Positions 12,924-21,627 of a DNA stretch of 21,627 nucleotides are shown piece by piece. A program made the translations under genes and the position numbers. Each line of letters begins with the position of its first letter. Within the stretch, counting starts at the first letter, position 1. Location of the stretch: positions 1-21,627 of the forward strand of contig JAYSRE010000207.1 in NCBI GenBank assembly GCA_043721235.1, in the 5' to 3' direction. The notes beneath the pieces were generated by a model. That model searched no databases and was not told where the DNA came from. It saw only the letters and a list, made by a program, of their open reading frames with translations. The stretch is from JAAFIP01 sp043721235 (GTDB lineage: Bacteria; Pseudomonadota; Gammaproteobacteria; Burkholderiales; Burkholderiaceae_C).

Positions 12924-14921
12924 TTACTTTTCCGTAATTTTGAAACTAATTGCACCATAGGGGTCTGCACAGGGTGCGACAGCCTCGCATGGAGCGGTTC
13001 CCAGCAATATCGGGGGGCCGTTGCCACGCCCAGCCTCTAGTGCGGCCAAAATTTTGACGGGAAACTGCCCAAAAACACCGTCGTACTGAATTCCTGTGGC
13101 TTTAATGTCGCGTTCGCGCTCACTTACCAGCACTACGAACTCATCAACCCCAGCTGGTCCACCTGCGTCCATGGCCCAAGAAGGCCTGGGAAGTGACAGC
13201 GTAGCACCCGCTTCGATGCGATTGCGCTTGTCTAAGGCGTTGGGGAACAGTAAATACATTTCACTGTTAGACGACAAATAGTACACATAAACAAAGCCCG
13301 CTTTGCTACTTTTCACTTGAAACTCAAGCTTGTCTTTGCCAATCAACACTTCTGCCTTGACAGGCTTGGCCACTACTTCATAGCTTGGGTTCACGCCCAG
13401 CAAAAGATCGTTGAGTGACTGGCTCAAGCTAAAAGATTTGGCAACAGGCGCCGCAATGGGCGCGGTGGCTGCGGGTGCAACTTGGGCAGGTGTAACGCCT
13501 TGGGTACCAGTGGCATTGCCGCTGGGCTTGCCTGCGCCAACAATTTGACCCGCTGGCCCAGTATTTTGTATCCACCACACCCCGCCCGCAGCTAACAAAA
13601 GGGTTACCACTACAGCGCCAACTAGCACCGTTTTAGTGCTCTTTTTTTGGCCTGTGGTTTTGGTGCCCTCTGCAGCCTGCATGTTAGTAGGAACGATTTT
13701 CGAGGCAGCATCTGCGTTTTTAACCGAGGGAGAGCGACCACTTGAGGCTAGCGTCACGCCCTCGTCTAAACTAGGCAATCCCAATGCCAAACGAAATTGT
13801 GCCATTGACTGCGGCCTTGACTCAGGCCGCACACCCAAACCCGCATCAATACCCGACAACACTTGGTTGCTAAACCTCTGCAGTAAAACCGCATCTCCCG
13901 CAAGCGGAACATACCGGTCATTGAGCAAGCGCGCCACTGAAGGCGGGGGTGAACGCCCAGTTACGGCGACATGCATTACCGCAGACAAGGCGTATACGTC
14001 TGTCCAGGCACCTTGCGTCATCTCGGGAGTTTCAGAATACTGTTCAATAGGCGCGTAGCCTGGCTTCAAAATAACCGTAATCGCTTGTGTCACATTGGTA
14101 ATCACACGCCGAGCAGCACCAAAATCTAAAACCACCGGTAGCCCGTTAGATTCCAGCAACATGATGTTGTCGGGCGCGATATCGCGGTGGTAGCAGTTGG
14201 CTCGATGCATAACTGCCAGCGCTTGGGTAACGCCGTCAATAATGTCCAGCAGCCAAGGCTGCTTGACCTGCGTTTGCGTGTCTGCCAATGCTTGCTTCAA
14301 GGTGTCGCCCTTATAGCAGGGCATCACCATATAGGTAGTTCCGCGTTCTTGCCAAAACCTGTAAACTTTCAATAGAGAAGGATGGTCAAACTGGGCAAGC
14401 AGGCGCGCTTCGTTGATAAAGCTGCGCATACCGACATCAAATGTCTCTTGATGTCGCTGCGAGATAGGCACTACGCTGCCATCGGCGCGCCTGTTGGCCA
14501 GCGCCGTAGGCATATATTCTTTGATAGCCACTACCCGTTCCAGGGTGTGATCCCAAGCCTCATACACCACACCAAAGCCGCCCTGCCCGATGATGCGCGT
14601 AACCTCAAACTCCGCTACACGTGTACCCATGGGCAGTAAATTGGCATCGCTGGACTCTTCGGATGCATTGGACTGTGGTGTAAATTTACCCGGCCGCGTT
14701 GTAGGAAACTGGGTTGCCAACGTGCTCGCTGCGCTGCTCGCTAGGACTTTTTTTAGCGGGTTGGCCACTATCACCGTCGCACCGTCCTCATTTGACTCCA
14801 GCGGTAGGCTTGGTGGTTTAGAAGAAATAATACGGGTCGCATCATCGCTAGGTTCAGCCGCGCTGACCACCGCAGTTTTGTCAGAACCAGCAGATGAATC
14901 AGAGGGTGAATTTGCCGTCAT
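12924..14921 (-). CDS. ppkA: T6SS membrane Ser/Thr kinase PpkA with extracytoplasmic DUF4384-like domain
   Basis: PpkA-type kinases switch on T6SS by threonine phosphorylation of partners. The 665-aa protein has an unstructured N-terminus (1-98), a Hanks-type kinase domain (about 103-383), one transmembrane helix (about 431-451), an Ala/Pro linker and a C-terminal DUF4384-like domain (about 515-625). The kinase shows the glycine loop GQGGFG (112-117), VAIK (K134), helix-C E171, catalytic loop HRDIAPDN (245-252, D247) and DFG (266-268). The catalytic-loop lysine normally two residues after the HRD aspartate is alanine (A249). The N-terminus carries DDATRII (T29) and DGATVIV (T49), likely phospho-threonine sites for an FHA protein. 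The outer domain has GFVYVYYLSSNSEMYLLFPN (542-561), the usual DUF4384 core. It lies 23 bp after tagF and has no clear Shine-Dalgarno. Classification as kinase is certain; the PpkA role follows from context. Confidence 0.94.
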   Translation of the reverse strand: MTANSPSDSSAGSDKTAVVSAAEPSDDATRIISSKPPSLPLESNEDGATVIVANPLKKVLASSAASTLATQFPTTRPGKFTPQSNASEESSDANLLPMGTRVAEFEVTRIIGQGGFGVVYEAWDHTLERVVAIKEYMPTALANRRADGSVVPISQRHQETFDVGMRSFINEARLLAQFDHPSLLKVYRFWQERGTTYMVMPCYKGDTLKQALADTQTQVKQPWLLDIIDGVTQALAVMHRANCYHRDIAPDNIMLLESNGLPVVLDFGAARRVITNVTQAITVILKPGYAPIEQYSETPEMTQGAWTDVYALSAVMHVAVTGRSPPPSVARLLNDRYVPLAGDAVLLQRFSNQVLSGIDAGLGVRPESRPQSMAQFRLALGLPSLDEGVTLASSGRSPSVKNADAASKIVPTNMQAAEGTKTTGQKKSTKTVLVGAVVVTLLLAAGGVWWIQNTGPAGQIVGAGKPSGNATGTQGVTPAQVAPAATAPIAAPVAKSFSLSQSLNDLLLGVNPSYEVVAKPVKAEVLIGKDKLEFQVKSSKAGFVYVYYLSSNSEMYLLFPNALDKRNRIEAGATLSLPRPSWAMDAGGPAGVDEFVVLVSERERDIKATGIQYDGVFGQFPVKILAALEAGRGNGPPILLGTAPCEAVAPCADPYGAISFKITEK

Positions 14922-14944
14922 AGTTAAAATAGATTACACAGCAA

Positions 14945-15580
14945 TTACGCAGCGATTGCGTCTGGATAGCCAAATAAAAACTCGAACTCCGCTTTACAAG
15001 GTAACCCGTTGCACAGATGGGCAAGCGTCGGTTGCGCAGTGATATTGGTCGTCCATAAAGTCTGTCCAGGCGAAAGCATCGGCAAAATATCGGGCGCTGT
15101 TTCGTCCATGGAAGCTGGTTCACTAAAAATTGAATGTAACCCGGTATCAAATTGTGCAGCGTCTTGGTCAGTATCGAGAGCCGTTAATGCAGCGTTTGCA
15201 CTGCGCTGCCACCAGCTTAGCATCAGCCTGGGATCGGGGACAGATACGCTAACTTCAATGCTGGCTGATAAAGGCGTTGCCAAGGTCAATGGAAAATACC
15301 TGCCTACGGAGTCTACCGAAGGCATCAAAACGCCTATCCAAGGGTGTGGATTAACAATACCCTCAGACAAAACAAAGTACCACAGTGGTGCCTCTAAATA
15401 GCGGGGAGTCCAGTCTTCGCGGTGCTGGCGTAATTGCAGCATTTCTCGCTGCAGCCAAGCGTCCCATATTTCCAAAAACTCCGGCGCTAATCTTCTTTGT
15501 GCAAAATCCCCATTACCTGGCAATTTGCCAAACCAAGCAGGTAGGTTAGCACTCAGTTGCGGCTCAGTCAACAAGTCCAT
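14945..15580 (-). CDS. tagF: T6SS post-translational regulator TagF
   Basis: TagF represses T6SS assembly after translation; in Pseudomonas and Agrobacterium it acts by sequestering the FHA protein, and PpkA counters or bypasses it. The 211-aa product has the family landmarks WFGKLPGNGDF (residues 16-26), WDAWLQ (39-44), YLEAPLWYF (61-69) and GVLMPSVDSVGRYFPLT (83-99). Length is near normal for a stand-alone TagF, with no fused phosphatase domain. Its ATG overlaps the tssM stop as TGATG, so it is translationally coupled to tssM. It is cytoplasmic by sequence. Confidence 0.93.
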   Translation of the reverse strand: MDLLTEPQLSANLPAWFGKLPGNGDFAQRRLAPEFLEIWDAWLQREMLQLRQHREDWTPRYLEAPLWYFVLSEGIVNPHPWIGVLMPSVDSVGRYFPLTLATPLSASIEVSVSVPDPRLMLSWWQRSANAALTALDTDQDAAQFDTGLHSIFSEPASMDETAPDILPMLSPGQTLWTTNITAQPTLAHLCNGLPCKAEFEFLFGYPDAIAA

Positions 15581-18500
15581 CAGAGGCCTTCAGGGCAGGA
15601 AAACTCCATCAACTCACGCACGCGCAAAGGGCTCTGCACGCTGTTGGTGGTTACTTCAAAGCGCGTTTTTCTGTTTTCAATATTGAAGGTCACAAAAAAC
15701 TTCTCGGGCACGCCTGCATTTTCTAGCTGGGCTTTTTCCAATAGCCTGAACAAAGCCCATGGGCCATCTGCAACCAGACCCGACGCACCCGCAGCCGAAG
15801 GAGGGGTGAGTTGAACGCGCACTTGGTTAGTACCTTTAGATCCCGGCCATTGCACAGCCATAGGTGAAATGGGCCCATGGGCATACTTGACCAGCTGCCC
15901 ATCAACATCTAAAACAAATTGCGTGATCGAGGCATCCATCTCCGCCACTTTAAAGTCCAGTCGAATCGAGGGTGTTTTTCCGCTGCGAAAAAATATATCC
16001 CTAATACGTGCGGCACGCTCAAACTGCGCCAAAGCAGCGGCTGAAGTATTAGCCTCACCGACAACCGGCTTGTACTTCCAGGGCTTGGAGCTGGTGTCTA
16101 CAAGATTTACAAGATGCTTTTGGAAAAACTCATCCATTAAGCCGCCAGAACCGAAAAATTGAGCAAAATCATCAGGCAGCGCATCACGCGTGCTGTTTGG
16201 CGATAGCGGGTACTTGCCTGCAATGGCCCGAGTACAAAATTCTGCAACAGGTTTGAGCTCTTGGCTGAGCACTCCCCGCGTAGAACCGAGTGCTATGACC
16301 GCACCCGATTGGCTCAATGCCTCGACCATAGAGCGCATAGGTTCAGGCAAGCGTCCAGCATCGGCTTTTAGCTTGCCAGCAATATCACCCGGCGGCATGG
16401 GCGAGCGTGATTTTGCAGCGGTGTCCACTGCCGTAAGATACACATAAACATCATTAAACAGCTTTAGAGTTTCGTCAATAGGTGCAGGCTGGTTAGGCGC
16501 AGGCGCAGTGACCTGGCGACGCAAAGTTTCAAAGTGATCATCCACAATGCTTTCAATACGCTTGCCAGCGTCTGCGCTTTTAGCTACGGGGTCTGCGACA
16601 ATCAAATCTTCAAGGGTTTTTCGTGCACTGCGCACAGATTCAGTCGCTTTGTTAACTACATTTTTGGCGGTGTTGTCTGCTGCTATCAGCGTGGTCTCAC
16701 GTACCACTGCACGCAAAAAATTAACGTGCGGCGAGGTGTTGCTTGACAATATCCTTGCCATTTGAATATTTTTATCTAAATTGGTGCTGCGCTGTAACCG
16801 CACATCTAACAGCAGCGCATCCCACTCTTTAACGTAGTTTTCAAGGTATATGCGCCGCACACGGTCAGTTAAAGCCCCCAGTCCAGCCGCATCGCGGGCT
16901 TTGTTTGCAGCAGATCGCTCTAAGCCCAAGACCCAGGGCTCTTCTATGGCCATCAGCCCAGTAAGCTGAACTACCTCGGCTTGAAACCGCTTGTGGTAAC
17001 CATTGAAAGTAAACATGCCCGGTACGCCCTGGGTTAAGGGTTTACCGCTTGCACGTTCAAGCACTAACGGAGCACTAGGGCCGGCAGCATTGGCCACGGT
17101 GAATGCAGGAATGTCTGCGCTGGAGCGCATGCGTTTTAAACGGCTGAAAATACGCTGCTCTAGTGGATAACTAGACAGCATAGCGCGCACACTGCCGACC
17201 AAATTATCGTCCTTAGGCAAAGGCGAACGTAGGGCACCTTGCGCTAACAACGCATCAAGCTGGTCTTCTAAAGTCTTTCGCTGCTCTTCCGTAATGCCTC
17301 GGTCAAGGCTGCGTGTCCAATCTAGGGTAATCCACGCCTTCAATGCGTCCGCATCAAAATTTTCAGGCTCGTACACCATGATGTAGCTTTTAAGTGCTTC
17401 ATAGGCAAACTCCAGATTGTCTTTCTGTGCACCGCGTAGCTGGTCTTCCAATCTGCGGGAGATTTGGGGTAGAAATACATCGCTCAGCGCGCGTTGGTGT
17501 GCCACGAAAGCAGCCCCATTAATTTTGTCACCTTGGTACAAGCCCAAGCCCATCATTTTGGGCGGGGAACCATCACCTATGGCGGGCGTGATCCACATGT
17601 CGCGTAAGCCCTGCAGCACAGGAGCCACCTGCACAGGGTTTTGCATGCTGGCTGGCATGGCGGCCAAGCCTTGGCGGGCAGGCTCAACTTGCGCCTCTAC
17701 ACTTTTAAGGTAGTCCAGGTTGCGCACAGTGCTCCATGTCCAGCCCCCAAGCAGCACCAGCGTGAGTAAACCCATAGCGCCAAACGCAGACAAGCGCGCG
17801 ATGTGACGCCGCCTTTCCCAGCGAAGATCAGCGCTGGCCAAGCGTTGTTCAGGAAATACCACTTGCTGCAGCAACGAAGTTAGAAAATAGCTGCGTGCAC
17901 TGCCTTTCATGGGCGGAAGTAAGTTATTTTGCAGCCCAAATCCTCGGGCTAAATTGCCCATCATGCGGTCAATTGGGCTGCCCTCTTGGGTGCCACTGGT
18001 GAAATATACGCCGCGCACCCAAGGTGGCTGGGTAAACCGAGAGCCTGTAAGCACCTGGTCCATAAACTCTGTAACCATGGGGCCAACAGATGCAAACTGC
18101 ATAGGGAAACCGAAAATAGCGGCGCGCCGGGTACTGTCGGTCTCCTGCTGCATGCGCTCTACCAGCGCAGCATCCAGCCGCTGGGATAAAAGCCCAAACT
18201 CTTTGTCTAGTGCTTTACCCAGCGCAGCACTTTCAACACCACTTTCTAAGGGCAGTGTAAAACCCCATACTTGGGCGCGTTGCTCTTTACCCAGGTTGGA
18301 AAAATACTCGTTAAAGCCGTGCAATAGGTCACTCTTGGTTACCAGTATATAAACCGGCAGGCGCGTGGCCAGCGTGGTGTCCAGCTCCATAAGCCGTGCA
18401 CGAATAGCCGCAGCTAATGTGCTGCGTGCCTGGGCACCTTGGCTTAGCAAATCGGCCACGCTGATGGTTAAAAATACGCCATTGAGCGGTCGACGGGGGC

Positions 18501-19182
18501 GAGATTTTTTAAGCAACTTAAGAAATCCCTCCCATGCAGTTTTGTCTTCCGACTGGTGGCTGTCTTGTGTGGTGTATCTGCCAGCAGTGTCAATCAGCAC
18601 CGCCTCATCGGTAAACCACCAATCGCAATTGCGTGTACCGCCTACGCCTGCAATGGCACCAGGCCCAAATTTATCTGCCAGAGGAAAGGACAAGCCAGAG
18701 TTGACCAAGGCGGTCGTTTTACCGGCTCCGGGTGCGCCTATAAAAACATACCAAGGCAGCTCATACAGGTAGCTGCCGCTTGAAAGTGAAATCCAATCTC
18801 GCCAGCCAGGTTTTTTTCCTGCGGCATGCAATCGCATTTTGCGCAAAGATGCCACGGCCTCTGAAAACCGGGTGTTAAGGATTTTTTCCTCAGCACTCTG
18901 AGGCTCTTTGGCATCGGCCTTGGCGGCAGGCGCACGCATTAAGCCATCGGTAAGGTGCTGGCTTGCGCGCCGGGCGCGCCAACGGGTTAGAAAAATACGC
19001 AGAACCACCAACACCACCACCACCGCAATACATATTGCACGCGCCAACTCTGACACCAATGGCGTAAATGCGCCAATAGCCACCAAAGGTCCAACCCACC
19101 AAATCAAAATGCCCACCACTAATAACGCCAGTGCCGTAAGAAGCAAAGGGTGAAACAAAAAGGCAAATATTTTTTTAATCAT
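15580..19182 (-). CDS. tssM: T6SS inner-membrane protein TssM (IcmF family)
   Basis: TssM is the large inner-membrane protein that, with TssL and TssJ, forms the trans-envelope channel of T6SS. The 1200-aa product has two N-terminal transmembrane helices (about 8-28 and 43-63), a cytoplasmic NTPase-like domain with intact Walker A GAPGAGKTT (149-157), Walker B AVLIDTAGRY (194-203) and VTKSD (281-285), a third transmembrane helix (about 461-481), and a long periplasmic part ending in the IcmF C-terminal domain. Length is in the usual range. An intact P-loop is notable since some TssM proteins have lost it. The start overlaps tssL as ATGA and the stop overlaps tagF as TGATG. No defect is seen. 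Confidence 0.97.
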   Translation of the reverse strand: MIKKIFAFLFHPLLLTALALLVVGILIWWVGPLVAIGAFTPLVSELARAICIAVVVVLVVLRIFLTRWRARRASQHLTDGLMRAPAAKADAKEPQSAEEKILNTRFSEAVASLRKMRLHAAGKKPGWRDWISLSSGSYLYELPWYVFIGAPGAGKTTALVNSGLSFPLADKFGPGAIAGVGGTRNCDWWFTDEAVLIDTAGRYTTQDSHQSEDKTAWEGFLKLLKKSRPRRPLNGVFLTISVADLLSQGAQARSTLAAAIRARLMELDTTLATRLPVYILVTKSDLLHGFNEYFSNLGKEQRAQVWGFTLPLESGVESAALGKALDKEFGLLSQRLDAALVERMQQETDSTRRAAIFGFPMQFASVGPMVTEFMDQVLTGSRFTQPPWVRGVYFTSGTQEGSPIDRMMGNLARGFGLQNNLLPPMKGSARSYFLTSLLQQVVFPEQRLASADLRWERRRHIARLSAFGAMGLLTLVLLGGWTWSTVRNLDYLKSVEAQVEPARQGLAAMPASMQNPVQVAPVLQGLRDMWITPAIGDGSPPKMMGLGLYQGDKINGAAFVAHQRALSDVFLPQISRRLEDQLRGAQKDNLEFAYEALKSYIMVYEPENFDADALKAWITLDWTRSLDRGITEEQRKTLEDQLDALLAQGALRSPLPKDDNLVGSVRAMLSSYPLEQRIFSRLKRMRSSADIPAFTVANAAGPSAPLVLERASGKPLTQGVPGMFTFNGYHKRFQAEVVQLTGLMAIEEPWVLGLERSAANKARDAAGLGALTDRVRRIYLENYVKEWDALLLDVRLQRSTNLDKNIQMARILSSNTSPHVNFLRAVVRETTLIAADNTAKNVVNKATESVRSARKTLEDLIVADPVAKSADAGKRIESIVDDHFETLRRQVTAPAPNQPAPIDETLKLFNDVYVYLTAVDTAAKSRSPMPPGDIAGKLKADAGRLPEPMRSMVEALSQSGAVIALGSTRGVLSQELKPVAEFCTRAIAGKYPLSPNSTRDALPDDFAQFFGSGGLMDEFFQKHLVNLVDTSSKPWKYKPVVGEANTSAAALAQFERAARIRDIFFRSGKTPSIRLDFKVAEMDASITQFVLDVDGQLVKYAHGPISPMAVQWPGSKGTNQVRVQLTPPSAAGASGLVADGPWALFRLLEKAQLENAGVPEKFFVTFNIENRKTRFEVTTNSVQSPLRVRELMEFSCPEGL

Positions 19183-20516
19183 TTTTTCACCTCGGCTGTT
19201 GGGCCCGTACTTTGGTTTTGGTCTGGCACCAAAATGACATCGACCCGTCTGTTGCGCGCGCGGTTATCAGCGCTGTCGTTAGGCGCAACAGGCTCTGCGT
19301 CTGCTTTACCTACCGCCCGCATGCGACCCTCAGTTACTTGGGCCAACAATGCCGAGCGAACACCCTCAGCACGCGCCGTAGACAAATGCCAATTTGAAGG
19401 GAATCTCAGTGAGCGAATCGGCTGATTGTCTGAATGACCAACCACCTGCACATCACCCTTGACTTGCGCCAACGCTTGGCCTATTCGCGTCAGCACAGGC
19501 AATGACTGTGCATTAGGCTCTGCCTTGCCCGAGCCAAAAAAACTGTCGCCCTTTAAACGAATGATGCTGCGGTCAGATTCCTCTAAAACTGTCAGCAGCC
19601 CCTCCTTGATCTCAGGCTGCAGAAAAACAGCCAAGCGAGGATTTTTAGCTGGAGTAGGTACTGTGGCGACTATCTGCACGTTGGGCACCCGCAGGCTGCT
19701 CACAGCCGTGAACGTGGTGTCTGACCTGTAGTTCAGGCTCATGCGAAATGCTAAATACACCAAAGCGAGAACCAATGCCAGTAACACCCCCGCAACCCAC
19801 AAAGGCACTCCGTCTGCAAGCCCAGTTTTTCCTGCCACTTGGCCACGCCAATGGGGTGACAAAGCAGGCTCGGCAGGTACGCGGTCCTTGCGCACCAATT
19901 CAGACAGGCGCTGGCGCACAGAGTCCAACTGGGCGCGCCCATTGTCGATCACGCGGTAGCGCCCCTCAAAGCCCAATGCAAGTACACAGTACATTAGCTC
20001 TAGTAAGTTGCGATTGCCCACTGCATCTTGTGACAGCTTTGCCAAGAGCTGGAATACTTTTTCGCCACCCCATGTTTCGTTGTGAAACTGCACCAAAAGG
20101 CTCTGCTTGTTCCAAGATGCCTGCGCGCCCCAAGGTGTGTTGGCAACAGCCTCGTCCAAGGCGGTGCACAGAATGTAACGTGCAGCCACCACATGGCCGT
20201 TGGGCGTACCCGCGCTTTGTGCACTTGCCTCAAATTGCCCCACAGCCTGCGCTAAAGAACTGCGCAAGCCCGCAATATCAGGCGCTTGCCGCACCATGCG
20301 CAGGTTTGAGATAAGCCCCAGCAAAGTGCTGGCAGACGACACCAATGGGTTAAGCACCCCTAAGGATGCCATGTCCATAGGCGCAGCCTCTTCTGCACGC
20401 ACAGAGGCAGGCGGCGTATAAGCTGGGTAAGCACCCGTGCCGCCTGGCGTGCGCGGCTTGGGTTTGATGATGGTGCGCTCTGATTCAAACGCTGCAAACG
20501 GATCTGGTGAGCTCAT
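19179..20516 (-). CDS. tssL: T6SS inner-membrane protein TssL with C-terminal OmpA-like domain
   Basis: TssL (DotU/ImpK) is the tail-anchored partner of TssM. The 445-aa product has an acidic/basic N-terminal tail, a cytoplasmic DotU domain (about 50-210, including CTALDEAVANTPWG and FHNETWGGEKVF), one transmembrane helix (about 237-257) and a periplasmic OmpA-like peptidoglycan-binding domain (about 320-432; GHSDNQPI and NRARNRRVDVIL). The extended OmpA form anchors the complex to the cell wall without a separate TagL. The N-terminus holds FESERTIIKPKPR, with Thr15 in a context like the threonine that PpkA phosphorylates in Agrobacterium TssL. It starts 44 bp after tssK and overlaps tssM by 4 bp. 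Confidence 0.96.
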   Translation of the reverse strand: MSSPDPFAAFESERTIIKPKPRTPGGTGAYPAYTPPASVRAEEAAPMDMASLGVLNPLVSSASTLLGLISNLRMVRQAPDIAGLRSSLAQAVGQFEASAQSAGTPNGHVVAARYILCTALDEAVANTPWGAQASWNKQSLLVQFHNETWGGEKVFQLLAKLSQDAVGNRNLLELMYCVLALGFEGRYRVIDNGRAQLDSVRQRLSELVRKDRVPAEPALSPHWRGQVAGKTGLADGVPLWVAGVLLALVLALVYLAFRMSLNYRSDTTFTAVSSLRVPNVQIVATVPTPAKNPRLAVFLQPEIKEGLLTVLEESDRSIIRLKGDSFFGSGKAEPNAQSLPVLTRIGQALAQVKGDVQVVGHSDNQPIRSLRFPSNWHLSTARAEGVRSALLAQVTEGRMRAVGKADAEPVAPNDSADNRARNRRVDVILVPDQNQSTGPTAEVKK

Positions 20517-20560
20517 GGTATGCAGCCTTTGAAAGTGGTACCTGTTTATTTACTGCGGCA

Positions 20561-21627
20561 TCAAGAACGGATAGCCCAAAATTCCAGCTCTAGCCCTGGA
20601 AATTCGCCCGCTATGTGCATTGCTACGCCACCCGATTGCTCCAACTGGCGCCATAAATCGCTATTGCGTGTTTCCAACTCAAAATAGCTAGCCCCTGTGT
20701 GAAACGGAATTTGGCGTGGTGCGACCGGCAAAGGCAGCAATGTCACACCAGGCAATTGCAAATTGACCAAGTCACGTATGCGCTCCACAGGCCCGATCTT
20801 GACCTGGGTAGGGAAGCGTGAACGTAAAGCTTCGCCAGGCATCGTAGACATCACGGCCAACACAAAACTTGCATTACGCTGCAGCTCCACATCGCTTATC
20901 ACGGCTACCCGTACGCCATGTTTACGGTCATGCAGCTCTATGCGAATGGCAGACTGCTCCAACACCATCGAGAGACTTTTGCGCAAATCGTCCATCACAG
21001 GCTGGAAAGTTAGGGCCAAATCGTCATGAATATAGGGCCCAAAACGCACGCCACGCCGTGTCTCGCGGAAGATAGCCAAGTCCCCAGACAGTGAGAGTGC
21101 CACTTCATAAAAATGCTCTGGATGCAGTAATACGACGCGCGATAAATGCGATAAAACGGGTTCATTGCGGTTTACCGTTTGCAGCATTAAAAAGTCTGCA
21201 ATTTCGGACACGCCACCGCTGCCAGTTTGGGTCATACGGCCCGCCAATGCGTCGCCGCGCTGGCGCAGCAAGCCCAATAGCTCTTCAACGTAGGACTTTA
21301 AAACCCCGCTGGCTGACACATTGAGCAAAGGCGGGATGTGGCCACCCTGTAGCTGCAGCTGGTTGTCGGCGCGCCGCTCTATGATTTTGCTGATGTTCAG
21401 GCTAGTCCAAGCATCGGTAGATTCGCTGGCCCGCATTAACCGCGTGTGCAACTGCCCTAGCTGCAATAAAGCGGTTCGCTCGCCTGCCGTGTTGGAATCA
21501 GGCACGTCCATTTCCATTACTTTATGGCGCACCAAATCCTCAAACACTTCAACATCGGCCTCCCGCGCGCCCGCGCGACGCACCGGCAGGGCCAAAATCA
21601 CATTTTCGTCGCGTGTGTCGGTAGGTA
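20561..21627 (-). CDS. tssK: T6SS baseplate protein TssK (5' end outside window)
   Basis: TssK is the trimeric baseplate protein that connects the wedges to the TssL/TssM membrane complex. The frame stays open to the right edge (first full codon at 21625), giving the last 354 residues of a protein usually around 445 aa; the missing piece is the conserved N-terminal shell domain. An in-frame GTG at 21601 is not a real start, since coding sequence continues upstream of it. Family segments seen include LSHLSRVVLLHPEHFYEVAL and the terminal MHIAGEFPGLELEFWAI, the classic TssK ending. It lies 44 bp before tssL. The family call is secure. Confidence 0.95.
   Translation of the reverse strand, partial: PTDTRDENVILALPVRRAGAREADVEVFEDLVRHKVMEMDVPDSNTAGERTALLQLGQLHTRLMRASESTDAWTSLNISKIIERRADNQLQLQGGHIPPLLNVSASGVLKSYVEELLGLLRQRGDALAGRMTQTGSGGVSEIADFLMLQTVNRNEPVLSHLSRVVLLHPEHFYEVALSLSGDLAIFRETRRGVRFGPYIHDDLALTFQPVMDDLRKSLSMVLEQSAIRIELHDRKHGVRVAVISDVELQRNASFVLAVMSTMPGEALRSRFPTQVKIGPVERIRDLVNLQLPGVTLLPLPVAPRQIPFHTGASYFELETRNSDLWRQLEQSGGVAMHIAGEFPGLELEFWAIRS

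Noticed and set aside
21599..21601. GTG at 21601 as the real start of tssK
   Set aside because: The frame stays open to the window edge and TssK proteins have about 90 more N-terminal residues, so the gene is cut by the window.
1..21627. CRISPR arrays, tRNA or rRNA genes, insertion sequences, phage integrases
   Set aside because: No regular spacer-repeat array, tRNA cloverleaf, transposase or integrase was seen on either strand.

Overview
The window is most of a type VI secretion system (T6SS) locus from a betaproteobacterium. The gene set, the protein flavour and the short AT-rich palindromes suggest Burkholderiales, probably Comamonadaceae, but this is an inference from resemblance because no species marker is present. 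Every convincing gene is on the minus strand, so transcription runs from high to low coordinates. Both ends of the window cut genes: tssK at the right edge lacks its start, and clpV (tssH) at the left edge lacks its C-terminal part.

The right half (about 21627 down to 11296) reads as one operon: tssK (baseplate), tssL with a C-terminal OmpA-like domain and tssM with an intact Walker A (envelope complex), tagF and the Ser/Thr kinase ppkA (post-translational control), and a lipoprotein lytic transglycosylase of the MltA family. Spacing is tight, with ATGA or TGATG overlaps at tssL/tssM and tssM/tagF. A strong rho-independent terminator lies just after mltA.

Next comes a 475-bp AT-rich intergenic region (10821-11295) with the terminator and several palindromes. 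It should hold the promoter of the second operon.

The left half (10820 down to 1) is a second dense operon. It has a divergent sigma-factor-like protein, a single-pass membrane protein that looks like its anti-sigma partner, a secreted caspase-like (C14) protease with a DUF4384-like domain, a divergent Hcp, TagJ/ImpE, TssE, TssF, TssG and ClpV. The secretion machine is therefore co-transcribed with what looks like its own sigma/anti-sigma switch and a periplasmic caspase. The sheath genes tssB and tssC are not here, although they often sit directly upstream of hcp. Also absent are tssA, tssJ, vgrG, an FHA protein and the PppA phosphatase; these may lie outside the window.

The most interesting points are: the sigma/anti-sigma/caspase triad at the head of the hcp-tagJ-tssEFGH operon; the DUF4384-like domain shared by the caspase and the extracytoplasmic half of PpkA; matching acidic-x-T-x-I/V motifs at the N-termini of PpkA and TssL, which point to a threonine phosphorylation pathway; the MltA-type enzyme with an unusual linker; and a palindromic AT-rich element that seems to have been inserted in frame into the ClpV middle region and has a near match in the intergenic region.
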